From Criblamydia sequanensis CRIB-18 (GTDB lineage Bacteria; Chlamydiota; Chlamydiia; Chlamydiales; Criblamydiaceae), in the NCBI RefSeq assembly GCF_000750955.1, contig NZ_CCEJ010000008.1, positions 62,001 to 126,000 on the forward strand: a stretch of 64,000 nt of DNA, in the 5' to 3' direction. The notes below the pieces were generated by a model, which made no database searches, had not been told where the DNA came from, and saw only the letters and a list, made by a program, of their open reading frames with translations. Each line of letters opens with the position of its first letter. Within the stretch, counting starts at the first letter, position 1. Made by a program: the position numbers and the translations under genes. Shown piece after piece: positions 52,671 through 61,500 of this stretch.

Positions 52671-52759
52671 AAAGACTAAAAAAAGTTTTGCTTGGAGAAA
52701 GGGTTGAAAAATAACCCTTTCCAAAGGCAGAGTGACAATAAGTCATACAGGGACATAAT

Positions 52760-53950
52760 ATGGTTAAAAAGATTGATCTTTTCATGCCGCCAAGAAGCCA
52801 ATATGGGGTATTGCACCACTTCACCTTAAAGCTTGCCGAAGCTTTAGTAAGGCAGGGGGTGGATACAGAGGTCTTGGAAGCTGAGTGGAATAATCCAAAG
52901 CCCTTTCTTGAAAAAATATTTACGAGAAAGCCGGATTGCACTCTCTCTTTTAATGGGCTGTTACCGGATGATGAGGGGCGTTTTTTCTGCGATCTTATCG
53001 GAATTCCCCATGTGGCTTATCTTGTAGACTCCCAAAACCAATTTTTTCCTCTCGTTCAAAGCCCTAACACGATAGTTGTCACAACAGATCAATATTCGCG
53101 CGATTTTTTTAGAGGCATCAAATGCCGGAATGTGATTTTCGTCCCGCATGGAGTGGAAAGAGAGCTCAGCCCGGATCTTGAGGCTAACCGGACTTATGAT
53201 GTCACTATTTTAACTTCGCTTGTTGACTATGAAGATATCAGAACGAGATGGAAAGAAAGATTTCCTAAAGTGATACGGGATGCCATAGATGAAGCCATTG
53301 AAGAGACCTTGCTTGGAGATGATGTGTGGTATGTCCAAGCCCTTGTTAATAGCTTAGATCGGCAAATGGAATTAAAAGGAGCTATCGATCCAAGCAAAAT
53401 TGATTTTATCTCCATTCTTGATGACATGGAAATGTATATAAAAGGTAAAAGCCGGGTCGATCTAATAAAGTCTATCAAGGATGCCAAGGTTCATCTCTTT
53501 GGGTCGCCGGGCGATGCTAAATCATGGAGTGATTATCTTGGAGGGAATCTTCCTAATATTCAGGTTCATGAACCTGTTCCCTATGTACAAGCGCTTGATA
53601 TCTTTAAGCAGAGTAAAATAATTTTAAATGCATCTCCTTGGATTAGAAACGGGTCTCATGAGCGTGTTTTATCCAGCATGGCCTCAGAAGCGCTTGTGAT
53701 CACAGACTCCAATGAATTCTTAAGGAACAACTTTCAATCCGGCAAGGATTTAATTCTATATCCCTATAAGGATTTTGAAACCGTCAATGACCTTGTTAAT
53801 GAATACCTTTCCAATCATAAAAAAAGAGAGGAAATCGTTCATAAAGGAAGAGACTCTGTCATGCGCGCCCACACTTGGGATCATCGAGCTAAAACCCTTA
53901 TCAGGGAACTTGACCCCATTTTAGAGTCTATGCAAAAGAAAACCCCTTGA
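52760..53950 (+). CDS. CgeB-like glycosyltransferase
   Basis: The 396-residue protein belongs to the CgeB/DUF3880-like glycosyltransferase group of GT-B fold. The N-terminal Rossmann half has MPPRSQYGVLHHFTLKLAEAL; the C-terminal half has VPYVQALDIFKQSKIILNASPW, NGSHERVLSSMASEALVITD (donor-binding region) and DLILYPYKDFETVNDLVN. A cytoplasmic enzyme adding sugar to an unknown acceptor. It is monocistronic, about 120 bp after the charged hypothetical. Confidence 0.78.
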   Translation: MVKKIDLFMPPRSQYGVLHHFTLKLAEALVRQGVDTEVLEAEWNNPKPFLEKIFTRKPDCTLSFNGLLPDDEGRFFCDLIGIPHVAYLVDSQNQFFPLVQSPNTIVVTTDQYSRDFFRGIKCRNVIFVPHGVERELSPDLEANRTYDVTILTSLVDYEDIRTRWKERFPKVIRDAIDEAIEETLLGDDVWYVQALVNSLDRQMELKGAIDPSKIDFISILDDMEMYIKGKSRVDLIKSIKDAKVHLFGSPGDAKSWSDYLGGNLPNIQVHEPVPYVQALDIFKQSKIILNASPWIRNGSHERVLSSMASEALVITDSNEFLRNNFQSGKDLILYPYKDFETVNDLVNEYLSNHKKREEIVHKGRDSVMRAHTWDHRAKTLIRELDPILESMQKKTP

Positions 53951-53977
53951 TTGCCGATCATCGGGCAAATGGCTTAA

Positions 53978-54394
53978 TTATTGAATGGGGATATTTTTTT
54001 CTAAGGCAAGCTCTTGATTCCAAGCTTCCATGATATCTATTCTTTCTTTGAATAGGCGGATCGGTTTTTCTAAATTTCCTAAAAAATCCTCTTCCAGGAG
54101 GGGGTTTTGTAAAAGATGAAGAAGATCTGTAATATTTAAGTGTTTCCCTTCGGCCTTATCGCTTAGTTTAAAATAAAGCAGCTCAATAAAAAGAAAAGCG
54201 GCTTCTCTAAGTCTGGCCCTAAGATTTTCCCTAACAGAGGACTCTTCGGTTTGAATTTTGTGAAGCTCTTCCAGATCATTTCCCTTTAAAGCCTTATTTT
54301 TTTTTAATAAAAGAAGATAAAGTTCACGAAGTTCTATTTCTAAAAAAGAGAGCTCATGTTTTAATTTTCTAATAGCAAGCGATTTAGCAACCAT
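53978..54394 (-). CDS. Small coiled-coil protein, FlgN-like
   Basis: The 138-residue protein is all-helical. The first ~70 residues follow the FlgN-chaperone pattern (ELSFLEIELRELYLLLLKKNKALKGNDLEELHKIQTEE). FlgN-type proteins are flagellar or type III secretion chaperones; chlamydiae carry flagellar-homologue secretion genes. The match is by pattern only. It is convergent with the glycosyltransferase gene and divergent from mutY. Confidence 0.5.
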   Translation of the reverse strand: MVAKSLAIRKLKHELSFLEIELRELYLLLLKKNKALKGNDLEELHKIQTEESSVRENLRARLREAAFLFIELLYFKLSDKAEGKHLNITDLLHLLQNPLLEEDFLGNLEKPIRLFKERIDIMEAWNQELALEKNIPIQ

Positions 54395-54449
54395 GATTTA
54401 TAACTTTGTTTAGTTTTGTTTCCTAATATCAAGATATCAAGCAAAAAAC

Positions 54450-55502
54450 GTGCCAGACATGCCCTATTCTTTTCCCGTAAGTTCCCTCATTCAATGGTTT
54501 AAGACTCATAAGCGAGATCTCCCCTGGAGAGAAAATATGAGCCCGTATTCCGTTTGGGTATCCGAGGTGATGCTGCAGCAGACGCAAGCGATAACTGTAA
54601 TTCCTTACTTTAACCGGTGGATGAAGAGGTTTCCAAATCCAAAGGCTCTTGCGGATGCAAGCGAGCAAGAAGTGATCAAGGAGTGGGAGGGGCTTGGGTA
54701 TTACTCGCGAGCTCGTAATTTACATCAGGGAGCTAAGCTATTAGTTGAGGCCTATAGGGGAGAGCTTCCGAATACTCGTGAAGAGCTTTGTAAAATTAAA
54801 GGAATAGGGGAGTATACATTGGGTGCGATCCTCTCCTTCGCCTTTAAAAAGAAAGCCGCCGCAGTTGACGGCAATACTCTTCGAGTCCTTTCCCGTTTTT
54901 TTGCCATAGAGGAGGATATTTCCAAGGGCACTACTCAAAAAAAATTTCAGAAACTCGCTTTTGATATCCTCCCCGATAAAGAGCCGGAGGTTCTTGTTGA
55001 AGCGCTGATCGAGCTTGGAGCCACCATTTGCCAGAAAAAACCTAGATGCCTTCTCTGTCCTCTTCAAACGGGATGTCAATCAAGAAGAGAAGGGCGTGAA
55101 GAAAGTTTTCCGGTAAAGGTGAAGAAATTAAAGAGTGTAAGGCTTGTAAGGCATCCTCTTCTTTTCATTTGGCAAGACTACCTTCTCATTCGACGCTGCA
55201 AGGAAGGAGAAATAATGAGCGGTCTTTATGAGTTTCCCTACTTTGAAGGTGAAACGTTGCCTTCAAAAATTGAAAAGTATGTTCAAGACACGTACTTTTT
55301 TAAAGCTGCCTTTAAAAAAGTACTCCCCAAGGAAAAGCATTCTTTTACCGTCCATCAAGTCACTCTTTTCCCCCAAGTTTTCACCTTAAAAAGCTATGAA
55401 AAGCTTCCAAAAGATTATGTTTTTGAAAAAATTGAAAAACTAACCTTACTACCCTTTTCTTCAGGACATCGCAAAGTTCTGTTAAGTTTTATTAAGAATT
55501 AA
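54450..55502 (+). CDS. mutY: A/G-specific adenine glycosylase
   Basis: MutY removes adenine mispaired with 8-oxoguanine. The 350-residue protein has LPWRENMSPYSVWVSEVMLQQT with the catalytic Glu, the helix-hairpin-helix KIKGIGEYTLGAIL, the VDGNTLRV catalytic Asp, and a Cys-x6-Cys-x2-Cys-x5-Cys iron-sulfur site (CQKKPRCLLCPLQTGC). A C-terminal NUDIX-like 8-oxoG recognition domain (about 225-350) is present. The start may be GTG 54450 or ATG 54459. Confidence 0.95.
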   Translation: MPDMPYSFPVSSLIQWFKTHKRDLPWRENMSPYSVWVSEVMLQQTQAITVIPYFNRWMKRFPNPKALADASEQEVIKEWEGLGYYSRARNLHQGAKLLVEAYRGELPNTREELCKIKGIGEYTLGAILSFAFKKKAAAVDGNTLRVLSRFFAIEEDISKGTTQKKFQKLAFDILPDKEPEVLVEALIELGATICQKKPRCLLCPLQTGCQSRREGREESFPVKVKKLKSVRLVRHPLLFIWQDYLLIRRCKEGEIMSGLYEFPYFEGETLPSKIEKYVQDTYFFKAAFKKVLPKEKHSFTVHQVTLFPQVFTLKSYEKLPKDYVFEKIEKLTLLPFSSGHRKVLLSFIKN

Positions 55503-55594
55503 TTAATTTTTTAAGTTAAATAGAGAATTGTTACAAAAAATAGAAAAATTTGATAAACTATTAAATTAAAAATTAATAAATTATTAAGGTTTTT

Positions 55595-58500
55595 ATGTTT
55601 TTTGATGCTCGTGCTCTTCCTAAAGGGTCCCCTTCATTTTTTCCAACGGATTTATATAAGCGAAATGAGGAGGCTCTTAAAGAAGACGCCCCGGCTCGCA
55701 TTGAAAGAGAGGAAGTCTCCTTTAACGACAAGCCAAAGAGTTTTGAAACCTTTGATTTAAAGCTTTTTGCCAACGAAACAAGTGATTCTCTTATAAAGGA
55801 TACTTCCCTAGAGGGTACGAGTTTTCATAAAGCGATTGATAGATTTTCAAACGTATTAGAAAGCGTATTTGAACAATTGGCAAGAAGAGGCAACACCGTT
55901 CCTTCTTTTAATTTGCAATGCTTGAATCAAATAAAAGAGGTTAGTTTAGAATTAGAGGATGTAGCTCTTTCTTATAGTTTAAAAAATTACAAGAAATTAG
56001 TTGATAAGCTTTCCGATAGATTTGCGGATTTACAAAAAGGTGAATCCTTTTACTTTCCCGGAGGATGGTATGGACGCCCGGGTCACGCAATGATTTATAT
56101 CGTTGAAAGGCAAAATAATGGGAAATTCAGCTTTACAATCGTAAATACCGGGGCTGGTTTAGAAAACCATCCAAGTTATTTTAAAAATGGAAAAAGGTAT
56201 TATCAAACCCATCTAAAAAAAAGGGATATAGAGGAAGCGGACCTTTTAAATAATGATTTTATTTCTAGTCTAATCGAGCCTCAAATTTACCCTATTTGGA
56301 AAATTAAAAATGAAGCCTCAGAAAAAAATATCTACCAAGGAATTTTCTCGTCTTTAAGAGGAACTGTTGAGAAATTAGATTTTAATCTTTTCCCTGAATT
56401 TTTTGAGACTTCGCAAAACGCAGGCACTTGTACTTTTAAATCTCTTTTTGCAAGCTTAAGGCAAAAATGCCTTACCGGATTTCCAACTAAAGAAGAAGGA
56501 CTTAATTTTTATAAAACAATTAAATTTCATTATAAAAATAACGCCCTCTTAGACGCCTGTTATGATTACTTTGTAGTAAACCTTAATGAACACTTAAGGA
56601 CGAAATCTAGACTTAATGTAAATTTTAATGAACGCTTAAGAACGAAACCTACTCTCATAAAAAATTTGGCTCAAAATCAAGCGAGAGCCGCTCTTAAACT
56701 CTTTAACAAAGGGCTTATTAGTTCTCATGAATTAAAGGAAATAGAGAATCTAATTACAGAAATCAATAGAAGGCTTGAAGAAAGAAAAAAATTAGAGAAA
56801 AAAGCAACTTCTAAGCCTCCCATTCAATTTGCAGACGTTTTACCAAGACCTATTATAGAAACTTTCAATTGCTTAAATCAGCCTAGTTTTAGCAGTTTGG
56901 CTACAAACAATAAGTCCTCAGAAGCCACACTTAAGTTGGATAGAGCGAATCTTCTTATAGAGATTCAAGAAGCGCCTCCCATTAATAGCGTAGATGTCTA
57001 CCTAAAAAATGCAACCGATGTTTTAGAGGGGTTGTTAAAACGGGCAAATGAAAAGGATTCAAAATTACTTCAAGAGATTTTAATTAAGCTTACCAAAAGC
57101 TTGCCCATTCCTAATAAAAATAAACCTTATTGGGATAGTCTACCCGATGAAAAGATAGAAACTTGTTTAGAATCACTCTATAAAATAAGCCGCCTATTTT
57201 TATCTGTTTCAACCTGCTTAAAAGAGGGACTATCTCCAGAGGCGTATTTAGAATTGCATGCATTGACTGCAATAGCCGAATTTTTATGCTTTAAAAAAAA
57301 TGACCTAAACATAAGTAAAGAAGTCCTTCCAATCGAAGGTTTAATTGTCTTTTATCAAAAAGCCGGCGTCCATTTAAAGGACCCTCTGGCACATGATCGT
57401 TTACAAGAAATTTTAGAATGTCGAAAAAACCCTTATGATTTAACTAAAACTGAAAGAAATTTTGCAGCTTCCTATAAAAATTCGCTTTTTTATTTTACTG
57501 ACAAGTATTACCAAGGGGAACTAGCCAATGGTTTTTGGCGTAGCGATTTGCAGCAGAATAAGTATGGAAAATACTTAAAAAAATGTTTAAGCGACTCTGG
57601 AATACAAAGACAGTTAAAAAAACACCGGCTTGATTCTTTACCTGAAAAGAAAAAAATTAAAAAACTGCATGAAGATCGGTTAGAGATAAACGATATGGAT
57701 AGGCTTTTACCAAAGAGCCATCACTATCTAAGACAGATTTTCTTGGCTACAGAACTTAGGGTTCCTAACTCTAAAGCTTCCGCAGGAGAATTTATGGAGT
57801 TCATCCAGCGAGGAAAATACTACTATTGTAAAATGAAAGGGGATAATAATACTCCCAAAAGGATTGAATCTAAAAGAGCTGAAAAATGGTCTTTTCATAA
57901 TATCGAGCTAATTCCTTCTAACAAACTAGAATTTGCCGGCTTATCTCAAAATAAACTCATGTTTCAAAGAGAAATGGAAGCCCAGCAAGAAGAAGGCCTT
58001 ATCTCAGTTTCCGGACCCGATGAGATCATAAGAGCAATAGATTTTTACGAAACCCTTCCTATTTCTGAATATGAAAATGAAGCTAAAAGAGCTCGTTTAG
58101 CAAGTCACTTTTTTAGACCTCTTAGGCTTAAAAATGCGATCACAAGTGATCCTAGAGTGGCTGTAAAAATTTTTAATTTTCTTCATCAAAAAATTGATTA
58201 CTTTAAGAGTAAAAATAATATTGAGGCAGTTTTATTTTTTGTAAATTTAGCTTCGGCTATAACACCCCATATTTACCACCTTTTCAAAACACATAGAAAT
58301 CGCTTTGAGGAACTTGGTTTAAAAAACTTAATGTTCATTAGAGACTACAGAGATGAGTTGCAAAATCATGTCTTGCCTCTATCTAAAACGCTTGAGGCGA
58401 AAATTGAAGTCTATCGTCAAATTGCTTACATAAGGGGTTCCAATAGTGAAGTTATTGAAGCGTTTTTAGCAGGAACTTTAGATGAAGAAACAAAGGAATT

Positions 58501-61500
58501 GCTTGCTTTAGACCTATTGACTGAAAGAATTTTACCTGAAGACCAAAGTGCGTACCCTTTCACGGTTGATTCTGAAAAGGCTCAAATTATATTGGAAAAA
58601 AGGCTTTTTGAGTTTCTTAACTCTGATAAAAAAGATTCAATCTTAAATAAGCTGCTAAATCGGTTTATAGAGGGCGAACACGATTGGAATCCTCTTTCAG
58701 ATACTTGTTTTTCTGCAAATAATGGTTTATTAAAAATAGATTTTTCAACAGGCTATCTTATAAATAACAATCGTTTTTTGTTTCCTATTCCAAGAGCTGT
58801 TTCCGAACACCCTCTTTTTCTTAAAGTATTCAAAAATGTGACGGACATTGTCCCATATAGCGATCAGAAGGGAGTTATTAGTAATTTTATCATCTATGAG
58901 GGTAAGGAAGAGTCTAAGGTTTTTTTAGAAATTCAAAAAGGAAGAGTCAAAGACATAATTATTTATAAAACAATCGATAACAGAAAGTGTATTTCAGTAA
59001 ATGCTAAGGAATTAAAACAAAAATTACGTGACGTCCTTAAAGTTGATATTCTTGATGAAGAGGATGTGGTTTGGAAATCCTCTCTTAAGGATGGTAAGGG
59101 TTATTTTAGGATTGAGAGAAAAAATGGGGATTTTTTCCTTATCCACTTTACCGAAGATAGTGAAAAAACTTTCAATGTAACAGGTATCACAAGAAATGAT
59201 TCTCCTTATCAAATAGTCGATGCGTATCACTTTCCCGTTTTGAATAAGATGGGTATAGAAAACTTGAGTCAAATTTTATGTTTAGTAAACCCAAAAAATG
59301 GCCATTTAAAGCAAATAGAATACCTGAGACTAAACCTTAGCTTTGATGTGAGGGATGTAAAGGGTCAAAGATTTGCATTCTCTAAAGAATTTCCAGGTTT
59401 TTATATTGCTCCGGATCAAAACAAAAGTTTTTGCGGCCTCTCTAATTTAGGACTCATATTAGAAAATTCTGAAGGACAGAGAAAATTTATCCTCCCAAAC
59501 AATAAAAGAGACTTTAGAGCTGTGAAAGGAAAGCCTTTTGACATCTTAGAATTGCCTTCTGAAAAAGGGACAAGAGCCTTAGCTTATGATATTGAAACCA
59601 CTTCTTCCGGAGATCGATTAAAGCCTTTAAGCAGTTATGATGCCCTTTATGCGGCCTATTTAATGGCATTACAAAAACATTACGGGCAATCCCTTTATTA
59701 TATAAACAAAGCCTTAACTGTAAAAGCTTATACGAAAGAAGAATTGGAGTTAATAAAAACCTTTTTGAGTAAGCTTAAGAGTGATGGTCATCCGAGCGCC
59801 AGAGTTTTATATTTAAGAATATTTTTGATTCAACGAGAAAATACTCAAAAATATACTCCTAATGATCTTGGGAAAATAAGTCAGGAGGATCTTTTAGAAG
59901 TTGGAAGCTGCTATTCAGAATGGCTAAAGCTCAGGCGAAATGAAACTGCTTGCAGATTAAGCTTAAGCGAGGAGAAATCGCTTCTTAGGCTCTTTTTTGA
60001 TAGTCATAGTAAGATGGCTGATTCCGGAAAAATTTTGAAAGGCATAATTGGGATTGTATCCTGTCTAAAATCTAGATTGCGCGAACTCACAACAAGGGCA
60101 GAAGAGCCTTTTTCAGACCCAAACATTGAGCTTTTTTCTCAATATTTAAATACACCTGTAAAAGGTTCCTTTTCGAAAATTAAAGGAGACTTTTTTAAAG
60201 TGTTTGGGAATTACCTTAAACCTTTGGAAGACTTCAATGAGACTTTAACCATATCCGGGAGTGAATTTAGGACTTGGGTTCCCACTTTTTATAATATTTT
60301 GGTTGAAGCATACCAAAATAACACCAAAGAAAATGTTGAGAAAGCAAATAAGGTTTCCAAGATTTTAACTCTCATGGAAGGATCTTCTTTTTGCTCTAAA
60401 AAACATGAAAAGCATTTTCATTTTTTTTACTTTTTGAAACAAGTTCGAGACTATCCCTCAAAATTTCCTCCTCTTTCACAGATAAAGGAGTTTATTGAAT
60501 ATAACGGTTTAGATCCCTGTCAAAAATGGGCTGGGAAAAGCAACGGTGATAGCTTTTTAATGAAACTGGATGCTCTTTCTAAACATTTACCAGGACCGAA
60601 AAAACAATCTTTAGTAAACGCCGTTTCCACTTTGAAAAAAACTGATGACTTGGAAACTTTAATTAACGAAGTACCAAAGCTTGAAGAATTTCTTGAGCTT
60701 TCTTTTAAAGTCAGCCCCGCTGAGATTAAAGAAAGCGCTTTTGATATCGATACAGAAGTGATAGACCCTATCTTTGATAAGTATGTGAAAAATTTCTTTG
60801 ATCAAGATAGAGTAGCGCCTCAAGAGTCTTTTTCATTTGATCCTTTTGGAGAGGATGAACTGACAAAAACTAAGTCTGAAGAGCTGAAGCATCGAATGGA
60901 CGTTTACTATGCAGCAAAAAAAGATAATCAAGTTCTTTACACTTTAAAAAGCGGCGCTTCTTTAGAAAAATTAGAAAAAAAATTAGGCGGGCTTGTAGTT
61001 AAATATAGACGTAAGTTGAAACAAAAAGAAGATTTGTTAACAAAAGGCCTTAACACGTTATCTATAGATGAATGTGCGTATCGGCATTTGCATGTTCTTG
61101 GAAAAGAAGTTCCTAAAGTGACTTTAGAGGATGGAATGACTCTTTATATCCTAGGGAAATTGCCTCCTGAATTAGATAAAGAAATGGGGATCTATCTTGC
61201 TATGAAAGCAAGGCATGCCCAAGCAGAAGCCTGTCTAAAAGCCGCACAAAAAATTGCTAAATCCGAAGAGTCTCTAAATGAAAAGGAGCTTGCTCTTCAT
61301 GGGCTTGCTCAAGGCCTTTCTCAGAAAAGAGCCTACAATTCTTTAAAGCATCACAAACTAGAAAGGCTCTATCTTGTATTTGAAGCGAAAAACGGTCTTT
61401 TATTAAGACCTAAACAAGTAGATATTTTAAATTATTTTGCTGAGTATAAAAATGAAGCAAAAGAGCTCATCGCGATGCTTGGAACAGGAAGCGGTAAATC

